Shown piece after piece: positions 11,032 to 21,100 of a stretch of DNA of 64,000 bases (positions are counted from its first letter, which is position 1; the number at the start of each line of letters is the position of its first letter). The notes beneath the pieces were generated by a model that worked only from the letters and a program-made list of their open reading frames with translations, ran no database searches and had not been told where the DNA came from. The DNA lies in the NCBI GenBank assembly GCA_958295665.1, contig OY282560.1:274958177-275022176 (forward strand), given 5' to 3'. Made by a program: the position numbers and the translations under genes. Source of the DNA: Tipula vernalis (lineage: Eukaryota; Arthropoda; Insecta; Diptera; Tipulidae).

Positions 11032-11448
11032 ATGGGCAGTAAATGCGATCACAAATGCAATCATAGCGAAAACCGAAGAAAAATTTGTGCACCTTGTGGT
11101 CGGAAAATTGTTTTAAGTGGTAGAACATTGGAATATTTTCGAATAACGCCATGTCGCGAGGAGCAGATACAAAGTCGTATAAATGTGAATTTTCGATTGT
11201 CCGATCCTCGATTTCCGACTAGTATCTGTGTGAATTGTCGAAGAATTCTAGATGAAATCTTACATCCAGAGAGCGCGGAGAACTCAAGCCGATCATTCAA
11301 AATCATGCCCAACTACGAAGATATTATTTTGCTGAAAAATACAAGGTACGGTGGTGAATCAAGTGTTGTTTCTTGTGAATGTTATATATGCCAAACTGCA
11401 CGTTGTAAAGGTGACAAAAAAATAAGGATAGGTGTACCAATAATATAA
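11032..11448 (+). CDS. Cys-rich, probably zinc-binding, transposon protein
   Basis: 138 codons from the ATG at 11032. The frame is open further upstream but that part is low-complexity and inside the TIR flank. Cys/His pairs: CDHKCNH near residue 5, CAPCGRK near 20, SICVNCRR near 65-75, and CECYICQTARCKG near 120-130. This pattern suggests two zinc-binding units. RFPTSICVNCRRILDE and PNYEDIILLKNTR resemble, from memory, the N-terminal part of the same uncharacterised protein family as the downstream transposase-like frame. The two could once have been exons of one protein. GTAAAGGTGAC near 11405 could be a splice donor, but this is not proven. The frame is intact to TAA. I propose DNA-binding by the transposon protein, by inference. 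Confidence 0.6.
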   Translation: MGSKCDHKCNHSENRRKICAPCGRKIVLSGRTLEYFRITPCREEQIQSRINVNFRLSDPRFPTSICVNCRRILDEILHPESAENSSRSFKIMPNYEDIILLKNTRYGGESSVVSCECYICQTARCKGDKKIRIGVPII

Positions 11449-11449
11449 C

Positions 11450-12475
11450 GTTCACCCAATTAAAAAATCCTAATCCATACGAATCGTTTGTTTAGTAAAA
11501 GTTATACAAAATTATATTTTTGAAATCGCACTCAATTTTCAAGGGCTAATACCGGCCATTGCCAACAATGATGACAAAGGTTTTGCACTTGGAATAGGCC
11601 CTTTAATTACCACAAGTCAAAGCACTTGGAATAGGCCCTTTTATTACCTAGTCAAAACCCCTAATCCATATGAATCGATCGTTTAGTAAAAGTTCTACAA
11701 AATTATCTTTTTGAAATCGCACTCAACCCTCAAAGGCCAATATCGGCAATTGCCAACAATGATGACAAAGGTTTGGCTAGCACTTGGAATAGGACCCTTA
11801 ATTACCTAATTAAAAAACCCTAATTTATAAGAATCGTTCGTTTAGTAAAAGTTCTACAAAATTATATTTTTGAAATCGCACTCAATTCTTAAGGGCAAAT
11901 ACCGGCCATTGCCAACATTGATGACAAAGGTTTTACACTTTGAATAGGCCCTTTAATTACCACAAGTCAAAGCACTTCGGATAGGCCCTTTAATTACCTA
12001 GTCAAAAACCCTAATCCATACGAATCGTTCGTTTAGTAAAAGTTCTACAAAATTATAATTTTGAAATCGCACTCAACCCTCAAGGGCCAATATCGGCAGT
12101 TGACAAATATGATGCCTAAGGTTTGGCTAGCACATGGAATGGGACCCTTAATTACCTAATTAAAAAACCCTAATCCATACGAATCGTTCGTTTAGTAAAA
12201 CTTCTACAAAATTACATTTTTGAAATACCACTCAACCCTCAAGGGCCAATATCCGCAATTGCCAACAATAATGACAAAGGTTTGGCTGGCACATGGAATA
12301 GTCCCTTTAATTACCTAGTCAAAAACCCTAATCCATACGAATCGTTCGTTTAGTAAAAGTTCTACAAAATTATATTTGTGAAATCGCACTCAACTGTTAA
12401 TGGCCAATATCGCCCATTGCCAACAATGATGACAAAGGTGTGGCTAGCTCATGGAATAGGACCCTTAATTACCTA
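11450..12475. repeat. internal tandem repeat, about 158 to 193-bp units, six copies
   Basis: CCATACGAATCGTTCGTTTA (with variants) recurs near 11474, 11665, 11825, 12018, 12176 and 12333, giving spacings of about 158 or 192 bp. The longer spacing carries a duplicated GCACTTGGAATAGGCCCTTT-type segment of about 33 bp. Each unit also has TTCTACAAAATTATATTTTT and TTGCCAACAATGATGACAAA. No open frame runs through it. Confidence 0.9.
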
Positions 12476-12483
12476 ATTACAAT

Positions 12484-12883
12484 GCTGGGCAAATTATATT
12501 ACACTGAGTAATTAAAATACTTTTCCTAGTTACAGCAAACTCAGTAATTAAAATACAAATTACAAATACTTTACATTTGTAAATTGATAAATTTGATTTG
12601 ACAAAATTCATTTAGTGAAAAAACGTATCATTAGAAAAAGATTAATAAGATTAGGTTTTATGCTGATGACTCTGGAACCAAATTTTAATAAGCCTTGAAA
12701 AATGTAAATAAGAAATTTCAAAAACTGGGGTAATTAAAATACAAATTACAATTACTTAGAATTTAAGTAATTAAAATACAAGATACTGTTACTTGAAGAA
12801 TGAGTAATTAAAATACAAATTACAAATTGTAATTTGTATTTTAATTACGTAATTCAAATACATCTAATTCGTTACTGCCCAGC
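12484..12883. mobile_element. 400-bp MITE-like insertion (GCTGGGCA ends)
   Basis: Starts GCTGGGCA and ends TGCCCAGC. GTAATTAAAATACAAATTAC-type repeats sit inside both ends in opposite orientation. It interrupts the end of the tandem array. No target duplication is clear and it has no coding capacity. Confidence 0.6.
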
Positions 12884-13731
12884 CTTGCGTTCAAAAATAA
12901 CATCTGAAAATGGCATGTATGCTCAAAAATCTCCTGAAGCAACTGAAACTAAAGTGATGCGTGCGCTGGTAGAAAAATCCGGTTCGACATTTGAAATTTG
13001 TGTTCACGACGATCTGGAAATAAAAATAAGGAAACAAAAAGAATCATTTTAGCAAGTAATTATCATTTTTTGTACTTATCTAATTTGTAATTCCAATAGT
13101 GGCTGATTTATTATATGATTTTTGTTGTTTGCCTGTAAAAATTAGAATCAGTATATTAACGCAAAAATTATATTATATAATTGTAACTTAACATTTTTAT
13201 TCAATTTTCAACTCCAGTAACATATTGATAGTTTCCCATAGGAATTCTAACCTGAAAATAAATTAAATTTTGTATTAAATTTATCACCATATGCTATGTA
13301 ATATTATATCAAAATACTTATCTTTGAGGTATCCAAATGTCCATAATTATATATTTTATTAACTATATTCAATACCTGATTAAATAATTGTAAAAGTTAA
13401 CAAATAAAACTTATTCATTTGTTTACTTAAAACTTTGACGTTTATTCAAAGTGTTATAATTTAATTTGTATTACAGTTCTTTAAAACATAACAAAAAAAA
13501 GAGACATCTAGAGTAAAGTATATATTTTTCTGTTGATTTTATAATAATAGCCACCTAGATTTAAATACGAAAACTAACTGTAATTATTTTGTAAAAAATA
13601 AAATTTATATCTCTCTGTTACTTTGACCGTCATCGGGTATACATAAAATAAAAAATAAAAAAAAATAAAAATTTATACTAAAAAAAAGACCTTGGTATTG
13701 CTTATCATCACGGCGGCAAAGGGAAATTAAA
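12884..13731 (+). other. inter-ORF part of transposon; short open stretch then AT-rich DNA
   Basis: From about 12890 to the TAG ending at 13052 the + strand is open for about 54 codons (KSPEATETKVMRALVEKSG and EICVHDDLEIKIRKQKE). The composition is protein-like and it could be a remnant exon of the transposon protein. Its upstream part is MITE sequence, so no start can be chosen. 13060-13700 is over 75% A+T with nothing recognisable. Confidence 0.35.
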
Positions 13732-15370
13732 TTGGAGACAGCAACCGGGTCTTTAGGTTACACAATTTGTAATATTTGCTTCCAATGTACTGGTAGAGAC
13801 ATCAGACATGTATGCTGCTCAAAAAGTAAGCCCGCTCGTAAGAGAGTTAATATTGAAAAGTTTGTTGCGACTCTTCCTGTAACACAACAAGAACAGTTTT
13901 GTACGTCACTGGTGTCCAAAAAAATGCAGGCCGCCGATAATAAGACCATGGTGAAAATGAGGACGGGAGGACGCAAAAGCAGAGATGTGAATAAGCAAGG
14001 AATAAACGCCCAATTTTCATCTGATAATTTATTTGATTTTCAAGTTCAGTCAGGTACTTCTGGTAGACAGATGAAAAAATTATGCACTTTCATTAGAAAG
14101 AATATCGGTCGAAAATCGGTTGCTAGCAATTATTTAGCAGAAGCGTCAAAAAAATCCAAGGCATTAGATGACGTATATAAAAGTACTATTTTGAGTTTTG
14201 AAGTCGATAAAAATATAAATAAACAAGAAAGACCAGTAGTGTGGGCCGATGCCGAAGAAACATTAGAGTGTGTTTTAGTAAGAAGAAATTTAATTGGCAA
14301 TTACATTATTAAAGTTATGGCTGACAGGGGTCAAGGCTTCTTCAAGATTTGTATGACTATTCTTCCAGAAGATTATCTATGTATAGATTCAGATGATGGT
14401 TCTAAAAAACAAAAATTAGACTCAAACAAAAATGAAGGGAAGTTAACAGGAATTCATAAGTTGATAATGTTGGGTATCGTCCCCCTAATCAGTGAAACTT
14501 ATGATAACGTGAAAATTTTATTTGATTTGATTAGAATAAATTCTATTCCATTCAAATTCTTGTCAGATTTTAAGCTTCTTTAAGCTGAGCTTTCCTTACC
14601 AATATTGTTTCGTGCGTCTTCGAGATCTCAGGAGTCGAAAAGAACTAGATATTGGGAAATTAAACAATGAGCGTGAATTAGACTTAAACGATGTTTCATA
14701 CTCATTAGAGCAAGATGTTTATAGACTAAAAACTTACGAAGATTTAGAATCAGACTACCAGAAATTCGTTTCACTTGGCAGTATTAAGAAACAGGCCTCA
14801 AGAAGTAATAGTACAATAAATAAGCCGCTTTTTACCGAAGAATCGAGTGTTTCTGTCTTGAAAAAGTGCGTTGTCCCAGAGCTTCACATTCTACAAGGGT
14901 TTGTAAATCACTTGTTCTGGGACTCAAGTTGATATCCAAAAACTATCACGGAGAAGTTTTTGAAGGGAACGCCTGTATGAAGCTTCTTAAGGAACCAGAA
15001 AAATTGTTCGATAAAGAAATTAGTAGTGCAGTTGGTGGTGAGTTAATCATGATACCGTAGGTTTCTGCTTTCCAAGCAATGAACAAAATTGTAGAAGCTT
15101 GTTTCAGTTTCAGGAGAAATGAGCAACATTTGTCAAAATATATAGATGAATTGAGAAAAGCGGTCCTGGCAACTGGAATAAGTGAGACATTGGAGATTCA
15201 CGTAGCGATTCGGCCACGGATTCGGTCTCTGGTCCGAACAAGCGGGCGAGTCAGTTCATCATGAATTTTTGAAATTCTGGAATCGATGGAAGATCAACAA
15301 TATTTTGGACCCACAATACTCCCAGAGATTGAGATCAGCAGTGGTAGAATTTTCCTCAAAACACATTTAA
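13732..15370 (+). pseudogene. transposase-like protein of the 5.8-kb transposon, frameshifted
   Basis: A 283-codon frame (13732-14583; first codon TTG, no ATG at the front) contains ICNICFQC..RDIRHVCC (zinc-knuckle-like), RKNIGRKSVASNYL, QERPVVWADAEETLECV, KVMADRGQGFFKICM and KLTGIHKLIMLGIVP, ending FKFLSDFKLL-stop. The homologous reading continues in frame 2 (CFVRLRDLRSRKE; VLKKCVVPELHILQGFVNHL), then frame 1 from about 14900 (KNYHGEVFEGNACMKLLKEP, an in-frame TAG at 15058-15060, FQAMNKIVEACFSF), then frame 2 from about 15206 (GFGLWSEQAGESVHHEFLKF; AVVEFSSKHI) to TAA at 15370. Three frame changes and one stop mean it is dead. A segment near 14580 with expected Cys pairs seems deleted. I recall the block order from a large uncharacterised family. 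Asp residues in ADAEE and MADRG are candidates for a DDE-type centre, but this is inference. Confidence 0.65.
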
Positions 15371-15478
15371 TTCGTAAGAGGCTTCATTATATTATTCAAT
15401 AATATAATGATCTTTGTACTAACTCCAATCTGTTACAGGTTCCTAGTCCTGGGTTCCTAGTCGACAATAAACTAATTT

Positions 15479-15984
15479 TACTCACACACATACACGTAGG
15501 AGGAGCCCCCGTACCTAGAGACTTGAGTGTATACCGGTTAATGTCACTCCCGGACACGCACACGCGGAAATTTCTGTGCGCTTTTAATTCCCGAAATCAT
15601 TGAATTTTCGCATTTTCTCAGCACGCAAAAAGTATGGAAAAGAGTAAAAAAGGATCTGCGGCGATTTCGGGGGGGGGGGGGGGTAGTTTTCGAAGTTCTC
15701 AAGGTCCAAGGAACATAATTTGTCTATTGCCCGGTTGGGTCATGGTGGCCAAACTTTACTACCTTTCCAGACCACTGTGAGCAGCGAAGCAACCTAGATT
15801 ATATAAAGCCAGGGTCTAAAAAACGTAACTTTTACAAAGGAATTAGAAACGAGGAAACACCAAACTTTACATAAATAACATATGAGAAATCACTTTTTTC
15901 CTACGACAAACTTTTAAAGGAAAACGTTACAAATTCTTAATTATGATCTCTGAGATATTTTCATAATTCAAACCTTTTTCAAAT
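15479..15984. repeat. right terminal inverted repeat of the 5.8-kb transposon
   Basis: Inverse of 10182-10768. It contains a run of about 16 G (near 15670) in place of the C/T tract of the left end. Its last shared bases are AAACCTTTTTCAAAT at 15970-15984. Pairing is interrupted only by small indels. Confidence 0.85.
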
Positions 15985-16990
15985 AGGCAAGGCATAAAAT
16001 TAAGCCAGGTAATAATAAAATTTCGTGTAAAATGTCAGAAACATACCAATTCGCTAGTTAACGTCTTAGTAACGTAACTGACCATAAAAGATCCCTTTAT
16101 TAAATTAGTAACGAAGTTTTCTATCGAAATCTACGCATAGTCTAGACAAAGAAAAATATTTTGTTATTGTTGTTGGTGAAAATATTAGTTTTGTATAAAG
16201 ACTTTGTTATATATTAATTAATAAATATTAAGGCTTTGAAAATGGATCAAAAACCGAAAATTTGATGTCGATATCTGTATAAGAAAGTTTGTTTTAATAA
16301 AATATTGAAATTAATAAGGTTTACAATTTAGCCATTAGCATATTTAATTAATACAGATCTATTATATAATAAATACAATTAACGTGTTGGCATAAATCAC
16401 ATTATACATAGTGGATGGAGGATACGGAGAAAAGTTTTTAATTAAAACTCAAAAATTATTATACGTAAATACAAAATTGATCAACATGAGTGAACGGCAA
16501 ATTTGCTTACGAAATTGTAAAAAATACAAAATATATTACCAAGCTTCTTGCTACATAAAGGAAAAGTGTTTGAATCTTTTGAAGCCGCAAGGCATCCATA
16601 TCATGAGATCACAAAACGTGCGAAAGAGATGTTAACCTTAGAATTCGAAATTTGTAATTTCACCCTACAAAAGTTAAAAGATTTTTTTTTAAGCAGTTAA
16701 TCATTTTTGTTGGGACAAGTATTTAATGATGTTAGATTATGTTACGAAATTGTGTATAATGAACATTCCAAAATTATTAAAAATATTTAAAAAAATTAGA
16801 TAAGAAACAAAAACATGTTGAGTTTTACGAACGACGTCTGGTGACGGCTTGTGGGTTTATTAACTAAATTGTGTGTGTACGTCTGTCTGGGTTTACTTTT
16901 CATTTAATTTATTTGTCGGACTGACGACGGCTTTAATCCGAATTTGAAAATTTTCAATTCGCGTTGAACTGGCAATGGCTTGAGTTGGAT
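15985..16990. other. AT-rich stretch, no gene seen
   Basis: No domain or repeat recognised. A 74-codon + strand frame at 16411-16635 has several Cys but no ordered motif, and I do not call it a gene. Confidence 0.5.
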
Positions 16991-17414
16991 TTTGTGTATT
17001 GATTGGTTGGGTTAGTTTGCTTGTGGCTCGTAAATATTTGTGTCTGCTGGAATTGTACCGGTAGTTTGTTTTGGTTTGATTTCAACGTCCGTGTATAGCA
17101 ATTGTCTTATTGAGTTGCCATCATCTTCTATTTGCTCGTTTTCTTTTGATATTGGTGATTTCTGTTTTCTCCGCTTTTTTCTGTGGTTTTCGTATGGATT
17201 TGTTCTGTTACTTTTTGTTCTGTGGTAACTTTTGTATAGTTGTCCTTTGATTTGTGGCATTTTTACACTACTGTATAGTGTTATTCTAATCTTGGATATC
17301 TTGAATTTTTCGTGTGTTCATGTTAATTGCTTATATAAATATCGATACCAATTTGGCAATCCCAGTTTAACAATTAACCAGATTATGGTAGATATATTGT
17401 TTATTAATTTATTA
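16991..17414 (-). other. possible retroelement remnant left of the foldback element
   Basis: An 82-codon ATG-started frame on the - strand (17260-17012) begins MPQIKGQLYKSYHRTKSNR and is basic (KKRRKQK), then acidic, then ends. It has the flavour of a retroelement gag or env piece, but I recognise no domain. The TSD at 17415-17423 and the Q/N-rich - strand stretch right of the foldback element (34.9-35.3 kb) suggest both flanks were one retroelement before the insertion. This is inference. Confidence 0.3.
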
Positions 17415-17423
17415 CTTTGCTCG
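17415..17423. repeat. 9-bp target duplication, left (CTTTGCTCG)
   Basis: CTTTGCTCG directly precedes the left end of the foldback element. The identical 9-mer follows its right end at 34667-34675. Nine base pairs is the duplication length known for Drosophila Foldback and Mutator-like elements. Confidence 0.8.
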
Positions 17424-18060
17424 ACGAGTGTGAAATTTATGCTAAAAAAAAAAATAACAAAAAATTACATTGTTAAAAATTAGCTATTTTCCAATTGGAA
17501 TTTAAATTATATGAAAATCTAAATTTTTTGTAATTTTGTAATTTTTTTTGGATTTTTAGTACCACCAAACAGATTCTTTTCATCAGAAAACAGGTTCTTT
17601 ACATCCTTTTCAGATAGCTGAACCATCTGTTTATATCGTTAACCAAAAGCATCCAATTGTGTTGAACATTACTATATTTCAGATAATTTAAAAGTTGACT
17701 GAATTTTGATATTTAAATAACTATTTAGCGCCGATCCTGGAAATGTCCCAAACGCCCGGCCACATTTCTTAGAATAGCTAAGCCATATAGCGGTCAATGT
17801 CACCAAGCCCATCCAATTATGATGAACTATAATATATTTCACAGTTTTTGGAAATTTTAATAATTTTCCATTATTTTCCAACCGCAGAGATGTCCACAAG
17901 GTCTTGCCTATAGTTTCGGATAACTTGGCCATTTGCCAGTCTACGTGGCCAACCTTATGCAATTGTGATGAACTATACTATACTTCACAGAATTTCGAAT
18001 TTTTAATAATTTTATTTGGTTTTAAAAATTGTATCTCCAATCACAGAAATGTCCACAATA
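17424..18060. repeat. left inverted arm of the foldback element
   Basis: About 450 bp of unique end sequence merges into three or four strongly diverged satellite units in the orientation opposite to the main array: the GTGTTGAACATTACTATATT unit near 17665, the TGATGAACTATAATATATTT unit near 17820, and a unit near 17880-18060 that closely resembles the main array (TGATGAACTATACTATACTT). The outermost units are the most diverged. Confidence 0.85.
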
Positions 18061-18109
18061 TTGATTTGCTTGATACAGAGAAAAGAAAATGTCTCAAGAT
18101 CAAATACTT

Positions 18110-21100
18110 TTAACCAATAAAATTATTAAAAATTCTAAATTCTGTGAAGTATAGTATAGTTCATCACAATTGAATAATATTGACCACGTAGACTGGCATA
18201 TGGTCAAGTTATCCAAAAATATAGACAAGACCTTGTGGACATCTTTGTGGTTCTGTGAAGTATAGTATAGTTCATTACAATTGAATAAGATTGACCACGT
18301 GGACTGGCATATGGTCAAGTTATCCAAAAATATAGACAAGACCTTGTGGACATCTTTGTGATTCTGTGAAGTATAGTATAGTTGTGATTCTGTGAAGTAT
18401 AGTATAGTTCATCACAATTTTTAAAACAATAAAATTATTAAAAATTCTAAATTCTGTGAAGTATAGTATAGTTCATCACAATTGAATAAGATTGACCACG
18501 TAGACTGGCATTTGGTCAAGTTATCCAAAAATATAGACAAGACCTTGTGGACATCTTTGTGATTCTGTGAAGTATAGTATAGTTCATCACAATTGAATAA
18601 GATTGACCACGTAGACTGGCGTATGGTCAAGTTATCCAAAAATAAGGACAAGACCTTGTGGTCATCTTTGTGATCGGAGATACAATTATTAAAACAATAA
18701 AATTATTAAAAATTCTAAATTCTGTAATTATAGTATACTTCATCACAATTGAATAAGATTGACCACGTAGACTGGCATATGGTCAAGTTATCCAAAAATA
18801 TAGACAAGAACTTGTGGACATCTCTGTGATCGGAGATACAATTTTTAAAACAATAAAATTATTAAAAATTCTAAATTCTGTGAAGTACAGTATAGTTCAT
18901 CACAATTGAATAAGAAGGACCACGTAGACTGGCATATGGTCAAGTTATCCAAAAATATAGACAAGACCTTGTGGACATCTTTGTGATCGGAGATACAATT
19001 TTTAAAACAATAAAATTTTTAAAAATTCTAAATTCTGTGAAGTATAGTATAGTTCATCACAATTGAATAAGATTGACCACGTAGACTGACATATGGTCAA
19101 GTTATCCAAAAATATAGACAAGACCTTGTGGACATCTTTGTGGTTCTGTGAAGTATAGTATAGTTCATTACAATTGAATAAGATTGACCACGTAGACTGG
19201 CATATGGTCAAGTTATCCGAAAATATAGACAAGACCTTGTGGACATCTTTGTGATCGGAGATACAATTTTTAAAACAATAAAATTATTAAAAATTCTAAA
19301 TTCTGTGAAGTATAGTATAGTTCATCACAATTGAATAAGATTGACCACGTAGACTGACATATGGTCAAGTTATCCAAAAATATAGACAAGACTTTGTGGA
19401 CATCTCTGTGATCGGATATACAATTTTTAAAGCAATAAAATTATTAAAAATTCTAAATTCTGTGAAGTATAGTATAGTTCATCACAATTGAATAAGATTG
19501 ACCACGTAGACTGGCATATGGTCAAGTTATCCAAAAATATAGACAAGACCTTGTGGACATCTTTGTGGTTCTGTGAAGTATAGTATAGTTCATTACAATT
19601 GAATAATATTGACCACGTAGACTGACATATGGTCAAGTTATCCAAAAATATAGACAAGACCTTGTGGACATCTTTGTGATCGGAGATACAATTTTTAAAA
19701 CAATAAAATTATTAAAAATTCTAAATTCTGTGAAGTATAGTATAGTTCATCACAATTGAATAAGATTGACCACGTAGACTGGCATTTGGTCAAGTTATCC
19801 AAAAATATAGACAAGACGTTGTGGACATCTTTGTGATTCTGTGTAGTATAGTATAGTTCATCACAATTGAATAAGATTGACCACGTAGACTGGCGTATGG
19901 TCAAGTTATCCAAAAATAAGGACAAGACCTTGTGGTCATCTTTGTGATCGGAGATACAATTATTAAAACAATAAAATTATTAAAAATTCTAAATTCTGTA
20001 ATTATAGTATACTTCATCACAATTGAATAAGATTGACCACGTAGACTGGCATATGGTCAAGTTATCCAAAAATATAGACAAGAACTTGTGGACATCTCTG
20101 TGATCGGAGATACAATTTTTAAAACAATAAAATTATTAAAAATTCTAAATTCTGTGAAGTACAGTATAGTTCATCACAATTGAATAAGAAGGACTACGTA
20201 GACTGGCATATGGTCAAGTTATCCAAAAATATAGACAAGACCTTGTGGACATCTTTGTAATCGGAGATACAATTTTTAAAACAATAAAATTATTAAAAAT
20301 TCTAAATTCTGTGAAGTATAGTATAGTTCATCACAATTGAATAAGATTGACCACGTAGACTGACATATGGTCAAGTTATCCAAAAATATAGACAAGACCT
20401 TGTGGACATCTTTGTGGTTCTGTGAAGTATAGTATAGTTCATTACAATTGAATAAGATTGACCACGTAGACTGGCATATGGTCAAGTTATCCGAAAATAT
20501 AGACAAGACCTTGTGGACATCTTTGTGATCGGAGATACAATTTTTAAAACAATAAAATTATTAAAAATTCTAAATTCTGTGAAGTATAGTATAGTTCATC
20601 ACAATTGAATAAGATTGACCACGTAGACTGACATATGGTCAAGTTATCCAAAAATATAGACAAGACCTTGTGGACATCTCTGTGATCGGATATACAATTT
20701 TTAAAGCAATAAAATTATTAAAAATTCTAAATTCTGTGAAGTATAGTATAGTTCATCACAATTGAATAAGATTGACCACGTAGACTGGCATATGGTCAAG
20801 TTATCCAAAAATATAGACAAGACCTTGTGGACATCTTTGTGGTTCTGTGAAGTATAGTATAGTTCATTACAATTGAATAATATTGACCACGTAGACTGAC
20901 ATATGGTCAAGTTATCCAAAAATATAGACAAGACCTTGTGGACATCTTTGTGATCGGAGATACGATTTTTAAAACAATAAAATTATTAAAAATTCTAAAT
21001 TCTGTGAAGTATAGTATAGTTCATCACAATTGAATAAGATTGACCACGTAGACTGGCATTTGGTCAAGTTATCCAAAAATATAGACAAGACGTTGTGGAC

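Larger units (their letters stand above)
10182..15984 (+). mobile_element. 5.8-kb DNA transposon with long TIRs, superfamily not assigned
   Basis: The two ends are long inverted repeats (10182-10768 and 15479-15984). Between them lie a Cys-rich small protein gene (11032-11448), about 1 kb of internal tandem repeat, a MITE insertion, and a broken transposase-like reading frame (13732-15370). All coding parts are on the + strand. The protein reminds me of a widespread group of uncharacterised arthropod and cnidarian proteins that I recall from databases. I cannot check this, and I do not assign a superfamily. The outermost ends are uncertain because no target-site duplication was found, and the left end contains about 75 bp not present on the right. 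Confidence 0.75.

Noticed and set aside
10773..11042. 89-codon plus-strand frame overlapping the start of the Cys-rich gene
   Set aside because: Lies in TG-rich simple sequence at the inner edge of the TIR; no motif, and it overlaps the better-supported gene.
16411..16635. Cys-containing 74-codon frame
   Set aside because: Cysteines are not in a finger spacing and no flanking gene signals were found.
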